Assembly: GCF_014647855.1 (NCBI RefSeq)
Contig: NZ_BMPZ01000004.1
Location: 62,001 to 126,000, forward strand
From: Shewanella gelidii
Lineage (GTDB): Bacteria > Pseudomonadota > Gammaproteobacteria > Enterobacterales > Shewanellaceae
Length of the DNA: 64,000 bases
Reading direction: 5' to 3'
This document shows positions 57,513-64,000 of the stretch, piece by piece; position 1 is the first letter of the stretch, and every line of letters begins with the position of its first letter. A program made the translations under genes and the position numbers. The notes beneath the pieces were generated by a model. That model had not been told where the DNA came from. It did no database searches and worked only from the letters and a program-made list of their open reading frames with translations.

Positions 57513-58991
57513 CTAGTGCTCATGGCCGCTACTAAGGCGCATTAAGCTGCCTTTGAGACTGGCTTCAGAGTCCAATAAAAACTGACCAGAAAGGACAACC
57601 TGCTCACCTTCAGATAAGCCACTGACGATCTCGGCTTTTCCTTGGCTTAGCATGCCCAAGGACACCTGGCGTGCAACAAAGCTATTGTCACTTTGCTTGA
57701 CGATGACTCGGTTTTCTTGACCGGTTTGGATCAATGCTTCTTGAGGGATGATGAGTAACCCTCGTTTGGCACCGCCATATAACGACACTTTAGCTAAGGT
57801 GTTGGGTCTGAGTTCGGCTTGGTTATTATTGAGAACAATGCGAACGCGTAAACTGCGAGTCATTGGATCGAGTTCTGGGTAGATATAATCGATCTTGCCT
57901 TCAATATCAGTAAGGTTCATTGCCGGTATGGAAACCTCTGCGGGTTGGCCTAAAGTTAACCAGCTTTGTTCATTCTCAAAAACGTCTGCAATCACCCAAA
58001 CTTTCGACAAGTCGACTAGAGACATCACCTCTGTCATGGGCTGAATATACATGCCATCACGTACTGATAAGTTTTGAACGATGCCATCCTGCGTGGCATA
58101 AAAAGGTACTTTATAAAGTGTCTTTTGATTTTTGGCGAGCTGTTCAATCTGTGGCTTTGTCATGCCAAGCAGCTCTAGTCGTAGTTGAGAACGTCGCACG
58201 AGATCTTGGTAATTACCGTTGTTTGCAGAGCGATTTAAGGTATCAAGTGCCAGTAAATAGTCGTCTTGTGCGTTGATTAAATCGGGAGAATATAGCTCAT
58301 AGAGCAAGTCACCTTTCGTTATTTTATCGCCAATTGCAGAGACTTTTAGTTTTTCGATCCAGCCGCTAACACGGGAGTGAATGTGTTGAATTTGGCTCTC
58401 ATCATAGTCGACATGGCCAACGGTTTGGACGTATTTCCACAGCATTCCACGCTTCACCTCAGCAACTTTTATCGCGAGTGCTTGCTGAATACTGCCGGAG
58501 ACTTGGATTTGCAGTTCTTCAAGGTTGCCGCCTGTTTCTACCGGCTCTAAGTCCATGCCGCAAATGGGGCAGCTACTTGGATCGTCGCTAATGATATGGG
58601 CGTGCATTGGGCATACATATTTAATACTTGATGGCTGTTCCGGCTCAGTTAAAGAACTTTGCACTTGGTTAAAAATGTCTGCTTGATGACTGTCTCTTGG
58701 GGCGGCAGCATGGGGTGCGGTATGGTCATGATCTGAATGTGCAGAATCTTGTGCCGACGTCGCACTGTTAGCTTGGGTTAAAAACATATTGCACACTGCG
58801 CACCGGCCTGCTTCATGGCTTGCTTGCTCAGGATGCATTGGGCAGCTATATATTTGCGGTTGCTCAATCGTTGCCTGCGCATTTCCACTGAATGTGCTGA
58901 AAACAAATAACGTCATCATTAGGGTCACTGACGTTGCTACTTTTACCATAGCCTTAGGCTTGGCTTGGATACTCTTGTATAAATTGATCAT
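57513..58991 (-). CDS. cusB: CusB-type adaptor with two heavy-metal-binding modules
   Basis: 492 residues. The N-terminal membrane segment or signal (about 17-40) is followed by two short metal-binding modules of the HMBD kind: CPMHPEQ...CAVCNM at 50-69 and CPMHAHI...CPICGMDL at 127-148. A His/Asp-rich linker (about 80-105) joins them. The adaptor core follows, with MLWKYVQTVGHVDYDES and VSGWIEKLKVSAIGDKITKG. It links CusA to an outer-membrane channel and passes Cu(I)/Ag(I) to it. Two modules instead of one or none is a notable duplication. It follows the triple-module protein 26 bases downstream, in the same operon. Confidence 0.93.
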   Translation of the reverse strand: MINLYKSIQAKPKAMVKVATSVTLMMTLFVFSTFSGNAQATIEQPQIYSCPMHPEQASHEAGRCAVCNMFLTQANSATSAQDSAHSDHDHTAPHAAAPRDSHQADIFNQVQSSLTEPEQPSSIKYVCPMHAHIISDDPSSCPICGMDLEPVETGGNLEELQIQVSGSIQQALAIKVAEVKRGMLWKYVQTVGHVDYDESQIQHIHSRVSGWIEKLKVSAIGDKITKGDLLYELYSPDLINAQDDYLLALDTLNRSANNGNYQDLVRRSQLRLELLGMTKPQIEQLAKNQKTLYKVPFYATQDGIVQNLSVRDGMYIQPMTEVMSLVDLSKVWVIADVFENEQSWLTLGQPAEVSIPAMNLTDIEGKIDYIYPELDPMTRSLRVRIVLNNNQAELRPNTLAKVSLYGGAKRGLLIIPQEALIQTGQENRVIVKQSDNSFVARQVSLGMLSQGKAEIVSGLSEGEQVVLSGQFLLDSEASLKGSLMRLSSGHEH

Positions 58992-59017
58992 GACGATGCC
59001 TCATCTCCACTCAGCGA

Positions 59018-59509
59018 TTAGCTATGGTGTTTGTGTGACTTTGTGTTTGCGACAGGCTTGAGAGCCATGCCGCATTTTGGACACGAGTCGCCTTGTTGTC
59101 CTTTGACCTTTGGGTGCATCGGACAATGGTATTTTGTATGCGTCATCTTGTGCTTTGAATGTGGCTTGGTTTGTTGACCAATGGGGGTTAAGTCCATGCC
59201 GCATTTTGGACACGAGTCGCCTTGTTGCCCTTTGACCTTTGGATGCATCGGACAATGGTACTTTGCGTGCGTCATCTTGTGTTTTGCGTGTGGCTTGGTT
59301 TGTTGACCAATGGGGGTTAAGTTCATGCCGCATTTTGGACAAGAGTCGCCTTGTTGTCCTTTGATTTTGGGGTGCATCGGGCAGTGATAGCCTTGGCTTT
59401 CTTGTTGAGAGTGAGGCTGGGTAGATTGTGTTTCGGCTGCAGCAAAAACCTTCGTTTGAAAGGTTAGTAGGCTGAATGCAACGAGCAGAAAGCTCATGAT
59501 GATTTTCAT
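59018..59509 (-). CDS. Periplasmic protein of three tandem heavy-metal-binding modules
   Basis: 163 residues: signal peptide (about 1-24, cleavage after VFA) and three repeats of 43 residues starting at 41, 84 and 127. Each has YHCPMHPK followed by GQQGDSCPKCGM, with a Lys/His-rich linker (HxKHKMTH). Each module has two Cys pairs and several His and Met residues suited to Cu(I) or Ag(I). It is probably a soluble metal sink or chaperone for the CusBA system. It ends the module series by being first in the operon, upstream of cusB. The near-identity of the repeats suggests recent amplification. Confidence 0.9.
   Translation of the reverse strand: MKIIMSFLLVAFSLLTFQTKVFAAAETQSTQPHSQQESQGYHCPMHPKIKGQQGDSCPKCGMNLTPIGQQTKPHAKHKMTHAKYHCPMHPKVKGQQGDSCPKCGMDLTPIGQQTKPHSKHKMTHTKYHCPMHPKVKGQQGDSCPKCGMALKPVANTKSHKHHS
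59060..59390 (-). repeat. Near-identical 129-bp tandem DNA repeat
   Basis: The sequence unit that encodes each 43-residue module recurs with a 129-bp period. Two and a half copies are very similar at the DNA level (for example the CATGCCGCATTTTGGACA segment at 59066 and 59195, and the equivalent at 59324). The similarity extends over synonymous positions, so the copies are young. Confidence 0.85.
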
Positions 59510-59658
59510 AAATATAGCTCCAAACTCCTTTACTAAATGTACAAAGGAGCGTGTTTAATCACGTAAATGCGCAATTGAAACCAATATTTCAATAGCGATG
59601 TTTGTCCGTTTAATACTGAAAAGAAACGGTTTAAGGAATACGTATTATTTAGGCGTTA

Positions 59659-60069
59659 TCACACAATTGGAGGGCGTAAATTTTTTGTCAATTCAATCGA
59701 GTGGAAATGAGGCATTGCTGTAGCCAATGAAGGTTCTGATGGGCTAAATCCTGGCCAAGATTTAGCTTGGTGTAAATTTGCAGTTGTTGCAATGACGAGG
59801 CAATGTTTGCAGTCATCCGAGCATTGCTCTGAGCCATTGCAGCAATGATTTGATTGATGGGTCTCAGAGTGGGCAATGTCACTCTGTTGAACATCTTTCG
59901 TCTCGTCAGCAGTATCATGGCAGGCTGATTGCTGCATTTGTGGCACCATGGTTTGCTGTGGTTCCGCAGCTTCGGCAACCATCCAGTGACCGTCAGACAA
60001 TAAGCCCTGCCCCAAAAAACTGAGCATAATTAATAGGACTAAAATCTTACTAAGCACTGAATGAATCAT
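59659..60069 (-). CDS. Small exported Cys/His-rich protein of the copper block
   Basis: 136 residues. The signal peptide (about 1-24) is followed by an extracytoplasmic stretch. Residues around 74-90 read HCCNGSEQCSDDCKHC, a Cys-rich cluster suited to a soft metal, with many His (HSETHQSNHCC, PHFHSIE). It ends in LRPPIV. It resembles the CopL/DUF2946-like small proteins found beside copper genes, but I cannot name it with certainty. It lies 150 bases upstream of the triple-module gene on the same strand. Confidence 0.7.
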   Translation of the reverse strand: MIHSVLSKILVLLIMLSFLGQGLLSDGHWMVAEAAEPQQTMVPQMQQSACHDTADETKDVQQSDIAHSETHQSNHCCNGSEQCSDDCKHCLVIATTANLHQAKSWPGFSPSEPSLATAMPHFHSIELTKNLRPPIV

Positions 60070-60183
60070 TGTCTTCCCATTGCATCAACTTTTTGATTCT
60101 ATCATGAGAATGTGAAAATGCACTGCTTCATGTCGAAAAACTAATGTTTGCCGCATTCCGCAGAGCATCTTCATGGTATTGCA

Positions 60184-60618
60184 CTAGTGACCTAATATCA
60201 CTTGCAGCATCAGCTGCTTTTGTGTGACAAGGTCAATTTGGCGTCGATTACCCTGTGTATCCAGTAAATAGACGACTGGCGCATCAACAAAAGCACGCGC
60301 ATCTTCTTCGGAGTTGATGTTCGCAGTAACCAAGCGATACGCTTGAGAATCTTGTAACTCTATCGGTAGATAAAGTGCTTGTGATGTGACTCGTGCGCCA
60401 GTGTCATCTGCATTTGACTCAAATAAATCGTCATATTGAAGTTCTAACAGGTGTTCACCTTCAGACAGCTGGATCTGCGACACTCCGGTGACGGCTTGCC
60501 CATTGAGGGAGCGGATCTCTAAGCTTTCTGGGAGAGATACGCTCGCGGCATGAGTAATACTTGAGCCCAAAGCTAGTGTGGATGCAACTAACGCAGATAG
60601 CAGAGTTAAGTTTTTCAT
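60184..60618 (-). CDS. DUF2057 periplasmic protein
   Basis: 144 residues with a signal peptide (about 1-24, THA cleavage) and a small beta-rich domain: VSLPESLEIRSLNGQAV, then EGEHLLELQYDDLFE. These match the DUF2057/UPF0319 family (YccT-like), of unknown function. The ATG has GGAGA in front of it. It lies between the two Cys-containing small proteins on the same strand. Confidence 0.82.
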   Translation of the reverse strand: MKNLTLLSALVASTLALGSSITHAASVSLPESLEIRSLNGQAVTGVSQIQLSEGEHLLELQYDDLFESNADDTGARVTSQALYLPIELQDSQAYRLVTANINSEEDARAFVDAPVVYLLDTQGNRRQIDLVTQKQLMLQVILGH

Positions 60619-60711
60619 AATAAGTCTCCAGTGCGAAGCCGGTCGGCTCGCAATCTAATTCACTAAAAGTTGAAATCTAATCGTAAAGAGGTGAGTGCAA
60701 CATTTGTGCTT

Positions 60712-61077
60712 TTAGAGAATTGGCGGGAGTTGCTCAGGTTTGAGCTCTGCGGTTTGAACCGCCCAGAATTTCGTATCAATGGCTTCAGAGCCATCGAGAG
60801 TGGTGATGAGCTGCAAATCGATACTGGTTAAATAAAGTTGACCACATGCTGATGTTGGGCAGGGTGTTGCTGAATATTGACTACATTGGTTCGATGTTGA
60901 TGAAGACGAGAGCTGAGGATCTTGGTTACTGTGTTCGACGGAAGCCAAGTTTGCCACCATCGCTTCAGCTTGAACCGATATTAGGTTAGAACTTGAATCA
61001 TTAGACGCATACGCGGGGAGTATCAGCTGAATAAGTAAAACTATCGCGAGTAATATATGTTGTCGTTGTTTTGACAT
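60712..61077 (-). CDS. Small secreted protein with Cys-pair motif, unknown
   Basis: 121 residues from the ATG at 61077, with AGGAG well placed; GTG 61083 is rejected. The signal peptide (about 1-25) is followed by a Ser/Asn-rich stretch and a CSQYSATPCPTSACGQLY segment with three Cys residues. It ends in LPPIL. The layout (signal peptide, Cys cluster, C-terminal PPI) is like the 136-residue protein at 59659, so the two may be paralogues or share a sorting or binding role. It is the most upstream gene of the block. Confidence 0.6.
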   Translation of the reverse strand: MSKQRQHILLAIVLLIQLILPAYASNDSSSNLISVQAEAMVANLASVEHSNQDPQLSSSSTSNQCSQYSATPCPTSACGQLYLTSIDLQLITTLDGSEAIDTKFWAVQTAELKPEQLPPIL

Positions 61078-61231
61078 ATTCACTCTCCTTCATTGCGATA
61101 ATTTTGATGTTCCAATATTTCAAAAGACCTAGAAATTAAAAAAAATATTTCAAAAAAATTGTGAAAAATGGTGCAAACTATACAAATGCAACAATAATTT
61201 AATTTTAGTCACACTAAATTTTTTCTTAATA

Positions 61232-61245
61232 CTGATTAATATCAA
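61232..61245. promoter_or_regulatory. FNR-type site, upstream copy
   Basis: CTGAT-TAAT-ATCAA matches the TTGAT-N4-ATCAA consensus at nine of ten positions. Confidence 0.6.
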
Positions 61246-61246
61246 T

Positions 61247-61260
61247 GTGATTAAGATCAA
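61247..61260. promoter_or_regulatory. FNR-type site, downstream copy, class II geometry
   Basis: GTGAT-TAAG-ATCAA matches at nine of ten positions. A plausible -10 (TAATCT, 61282-61287) is centred 31 bases further on, which would place this site near -41, the classic activating position for FNR on the plus strand. Together with the first copy it forms a tandem pair with a period of 15 bases. Confidence 0.6.
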
Positions 61261-61472
61261 AATTATTTCAATGTGGTGCAGTAATCTATCTTTAGCTGAA
61301 GCGCATGTAAGGTAAAAAAGTGGTCTACGATAAAGTAATCGCTGCCATAATTAGAGCTGGATCTCAATTTGTGCTTTTTGAGTCGGATCAAACGAGTCAA
61401 CCTAGCTTATAATGTATTTCTTAAAAAACTAAATAATATAATTCAGATAAAGAATTAAATTGGAGAAGAGTA

Positions 61473-62036
61473 ATGAATTGGCGTGCCCTGTTTAAACCTA
61501 GCGCAAAATTCTCAGTACTGGCTTTACTGGTCGTCGGTATTGTTATTGGTGTGGTTGGCTATTTTGCGACCCAGCAAACCTTACATATTACGAGTTCAGA
61601 TGAATTTTGTATGACTTGTCATAGCAACCATTCACTGAAAGATGAAGTTCTTGCCTCTGCCCATGGCGGCGGCAGCGCAGGTATCGTGGTTGAGTGTCAA
61701 CAATGTCACCTTCCGCAAGAGCCAATTAATTACCTCATCAAGAAGATTATTGTTTCGAAAGACATTATCGGCTACATGACGATAGATGGATTTAACACAC
61801 AAGAATGGTTGGATGAAAACCGTAGAGAGCAAGCTGATCTAGCGCGCGACTTCCTACGCTCAATCGACTCTTCAACCTGTCAAAACTGTCACTCTCGTAT
61901 CTATGAAGATCAGCCTGAAGCGATGAGCAAAATGGCGAAGAGAATGCATGCAAGGAACTTCAAGAAAGATCCTGACAAGAGAAAGACCTGTATTGATTGT
62001 CACAAAGGTATTGTTCACCCATACCCGAAGAAGTAA
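61473..62036 (+). CDS. cymA: Tetraheme quinol dehydrogenase CymA (NapC/NirT family)
   Basis: 187 residues, the same length as Shewanella CymA. The N-terminal membrane anchor (about 13-33) follows MNWRALFKPSAKFS, a near match to the Shewanella protein from memory. Four heme-binding motifs are present: C46MTCH50, C75QQCH79, C136QNCH140 and C173IDCH177. A closing HPYPKK is also shared. CymA takes electrons from menaquinol and passes them to periplasmic reductases for nitrate, nitrite, fumarate, DMSO or metals. Tandem FNR-type sites lie upstream, and a bidirectional terminator follows. Confidence 0.95.
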   Translation: MNWRALFKPSAKFSVLALLVVGIVIGVVGYFATQQTLHITSSDEFCMTCHSNHSLKDEVLASAHGGGSAGIVVECQQCHLPQEPINYLIKKIIVSKDIIGYMTIDGFNTQEWLDENRREQADLARDFLRSIDSSTCQNCHSRIYEDQPEAMSKMAKRMHARNFKKDPDKRKTCIDCHKGIVHPYPKK

Positions 62037-62068
62037 AACGTTTGCTTCCTTCATATAGACAATGAATT

Positions 62069-62098
62069 GAAAAAGTCCTCGCAGTGAGGACTTTTTTA
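62069..62098. terminator. Bidirectional terminator between cymA and aer
   Basis: AAAAGTCCTC and GAGGACTTTT arms with a five-base loop, flanked by A and T runs on both sides so that it can end transcripts from either strand. Confidence 0.9.
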
Positions 62099-62140
62099 TT
62101 GGTTAAAATTCAGTTGCTTGTTAGCGCAGTTGTTTTGATA

Positions 62141-63697
62141 TCACTCGCGTTTAAAGCAGGTCACTAACTCGTGCAGTTGCTTGGCAACGGCCTGAGTGTT
62201 TTCAATGCTTTCCACAGAGTGCTGCGCGCGATCGAGGCTATTCACCGACAGTTCGGAAATATTAATGACCTGTCGATTAATATCTTCAGAGACCTTTGCC
62301 TGCTCTTCAACTGCAGAGGCCATATGGGTCGACATGGATGCAATGGTTTCCATAGAAGCTCCGATCTCAGTGAGCATTGATTCAGTACTATGAACATTTT
62401 GCATACCTACTTCCGCGTCTTTGGTGCCTTGTTGCGCAATTTTTACAGCTTGTTGAGCGCTACTAATTAACCCCGTCGTAATGGTATGGATCTCTTTGGT
62501 TGAAATTTGGGTGCGCATTGCCAATTGTCTAACTTCATCGGCGACCACGGCAAACCCGCGTCCTTGCTCGCCTGCTCGAGCAGCTTCAATCGCTGCATTC
62601 AGAGCTAGTAAATTGGTTTGCTCCGCGATTTGTTCGATCATCTGCGTGACTTGGGCGATGTTCTCTGTTTGGTTGGATAAGCTGCTGACAGCTTCACAAA
62701 CATTGTGCACTGTATTTTGCAGCTGCGAGATTGAAGCTGTCGTAGTCGCCACCATTTTCTGGCTGGACATGGCTTGGTGGTGAGCTGACTTAGCGTGATC
62801 GGCGGTCTGTTGGACGTGCTGGGCGACATCAGAAATTGTTGCCGTCATTTCATTCATCGCCGTAGCGACTTGTTCCGTCTCCGCTTGCTGGTCGATCATG
62901 TTGTCACAGGCTTGATTGGAAAGCTTAAGGCCAATATCAGATTGGTTTGCAACGCCCAAGGCGGCATCTTCAATACGCGTGAGTACAGCACCTAAATGGG
63001 CTTGTTCGCTTTTGATTGCGACTTTGACGCCACCAAGACCGGGCTTGTCTTTGGTATACGTGTTGATAGCAAGTGGATGTTTAAAAGCACTATCAAGTTG
63101 GCCATTTAACATGTTGAGGTTGGTCTGTTTGGTTTGAGACATCCAAACGGCATAAATCGCGGTAATCGCCACAAATGTCAATGCCGCGACCTGAGGGAAT
63201 GACGCAAGATATAACAATGCACAAAGTATTGTCGCCGCGACAAGAAATTGGTTTTCTTTACCAAGGGGGATATCGATTTTTTTTGCTGAACCGGCATTAA
63301 TTGAACGATAAAGCTTTTCTGCTCGCTCAATATGTTCTCTGGTTGGGCATGATCGAACTGACTCGTAACCGACAATCTGTCCATCTTGGGTAATTGGAGT
63401 TATGTATGCGTCTACCCAATAATAATCACCATTTTTACAACGATTTTTAACCATTCCCATCCAAGGTTTACCTTGTTTGAGATGTTGCCACATGACCTCA
63501 AATGCTTGGGGAGGCATATCCGGGTGGCGCACTAAGTTATGTGGCTGACCAATGAGTTCTTCGCGGCTGTAACCACTAATTTCGACAAAGGCATCATTGC
63601 AGTGTTGGATGGTTCCAACGAGATCCGTATTGGAAATGAGTTTGGTGGTTGGCGCAAACGTACGTTCGCTATCTGTGATAGGTAAATTTTTTCTCAT
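62141..63697 (-). CDS. aer: Aer-like aerotaxis receptor (PAS-MCP)
   Basis: 518 residues from the ATG at 63697. The N-terminal PAS domain (about 20-110) resembles E. coli Aer: [30 protein letters not shown] and [15 protein letters not shown]. It is expected to bind FAD and sense redox state. A membrane-spanning segment (about 155-195) is embedded in the chain without a periplasmic domain, and a signalling domain with the [22 protein letters not shown] tip follows. It directs movement toward favourable oxygen or electron-acceptor conditions. It converges with cymA. Confidence 0.92.
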   Translation of the reverse strand: MRKNLPITDSERTFAPTTKLISNTDLVGTIQHCNDAFVEISGYSREELIGQPHNLVRHPDMPPQAFEVMWQHLKQGKPWMGMVKNRCKNGDYYWVDAYITPITQDGQIVGYESVRSCPTREHIERAEKLYRSINAGSAKKIDIPLGKENQFLVAATILCALLYLASFPQVAALTFVAITAIYAVWMSQTKQTNLNMLNGQLDSAFKHPLAINTYTKDKPGLGGVKVAIKSEQAHLGAVLTRIEDAALGVANQSDIGLKLSNQACDNMIDQQAETEQVATAMNEMTATISDVAQHVQQTADHAKSAHHQAMSSQKMVATTTASISQLQNTVHNVCEAVSSLSNQTENIAQVTQMIEQIAEQTNLLALNAAIEAARAGEQGRGFAVVADEVRQLAMRTQISTKEIHTITTGLISSAQQAVKIAQQGTKDAEVGMQNVHSTESMLTEIGASMETIASMSTHMASAVEEQAKVSEDINRQVINISELSVNSLDRAQHSVESIENTQAVAKQLHELVTCFKRE

Positions 63698-64000
63698 GAT
63701 TACAGTCCATGTATAGTTTGCGTTTCGCAAACAAGGTTGCATCCAAGCAAAGGAGTCACATCGTGTTAATGAGTAATGCGCGAAAGCAGAACTAATAGCA
63801 ACACCGCCTTTAGGCTAAGTCCTATTAAGTCTAGTCGATATAAAATTGGCCGGGGGATTTATAAGGTTAATTATGTAAGATTCTGTTTTTCAGGTCTTTT
63901 TATGCTATTTTTGTGTATTTTTTGAGGGTTTGTGCGTGTGGTTCTAACAAAAACAAGTGTGTTGAACAGGCTGATTTTCATGCTTAAGTATGAAGGTGCT
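63698..64000. other. Right-edge intergenic region upstream of aer
   Basis: About 300 bases without a supported gene, apart from the inverted repeat at 63716-63732. It is AT-rich toward the edge. I looked for FNR- and sigma-28-type motifs and found none that convinced me. Confidence 0.4.
63716..63732. promoter_or_regulatory. Inverted repeat in the aer leader
   Basis: GTTTGCG and CGCAAAC form perfect 7-bp arms around TTT, 19 bases upstream of the aer ATG. It could be an operator or an mRNA hairpin. Its function is unknown. Confidence 0.4.

Larger units (their letters stand above)
61078..61472. other. Divergent intergenic region with tandem FNR-type sites
   Basis: This 395-base AT-rich region separates the minus-strand copper block from cymA. 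It holds two FNR-type sites at 61232-61260, a possible -10 TAATCT at 61282-61287, a TATAAT at 61408-61413 and a GGAGAAGAG ribosome site before cymA. No protein gene is seen. Confidence 0.6.

Noticed and set aside
59022..59342. Second long minus-strand frame in the metal-binding repeat region
   Set aside because: It is an out-of-frame echo of the 129-bp repeats; the in-frame protein has the signal peptide and the conserved Cys/His/Met motifs.
59060..59390. CRISPR-like array
   Set aside because: The repeats are 129 bp, lie inside one reading frame and have no spacers.

Overview
The window comes from a gammaproteobacterial chromosome of moderate GC, most like the marine Alteromonadales near Shewanella and its relatives. 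The evidence is gene order (envZ-ompR next to greB and tex; bioH and gntX close to nfuA; plsB near lexA-sulA and a cytochrome oxidase block) and a 187-residue CymA-type tetraheme quinol dehydrogenase. No rRNA, tRNA, insertion sequence, phage gene or CRISPR array was seen. Genes run on both strands in short operons, and most of the window looks like core chromosome.

Layout. 1-3650: the tail of an unidentified gene, a hot-dog thioesterase, a glutathione S-transferase-like protein, a LysR regulator and a Tag-like glycosylase. 3963-8256: an AcrAB/MexAB-type efflux adaptor and pump. 8257-8956: a 700-base gap with a possible minus-strand small RNA. 8957-11339: an overlapping LemA, DUF3137 and lytic transglycosylase operon. 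11357-14019: a cysteine-rich HTH regulator and the rRNA methyltransferases RlmJ and RsmJ. 14259-15674: a perfect 20-bp palindrome, an ArsP-type permease and a small CxxC redox protein. 15748-20607: a large unrecognised membrane protein coupled to a GNAT acetyltransferase, then a chemoreceptor. 20806-27797: EnvZ, OmpR, a duplicated-domain lipoprotein, GreB and Tex. 27863-33466: a Q-rich conserved protein, BioH, ComF/GntX, an M14 peptidase and NfuA. 33524-35941: a MATE transporter divergent from a polysaccharide deacetylase.

36003-44350 encodes a complete aerobic terminal oxidase module. Subunits I, II (with a fused cytochrome c domain) and III are accompanied by CtaG, SURF1, Sco, the heme O and heme A synthases, and a small Sco-like CxxxC protein. 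A perfect FNR-type site lies upstream. 44741-45892 is lexA-sulA behind two LexA boxes. 46122-54250 holds a glutathionyl-hydroquinone reductase, a dCache chemoreceptor, PlsB, an aromatic amino acid permease and a two-domain VOC protein.

54324-61077 is a copper/silver handling block: CusA, CusB with two metal-binding modules, a protein made of three such modules in near-identical 129-bp repeats, two Cys-containing exported proteins and a DUF2057 protein. 61232-63697 holds two tandem FNR-like sites, cymA and an Aer-type aerotaxis receptor. The aerobic oxidase and the anaerobic quinol dehydrogenase both sit behind FNR-like sites, which suggests a reciprocal oxygen-dependent switch with an energy-taxis receptor next to it.

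The least explained items are the 730-residue CorA-like-topology protein with its coupled acetyltransferase, the LemA-DUF3137-transglycosylase operon, the palindrome-controlled ArsP/redox pair, and the copper-block small proteins.
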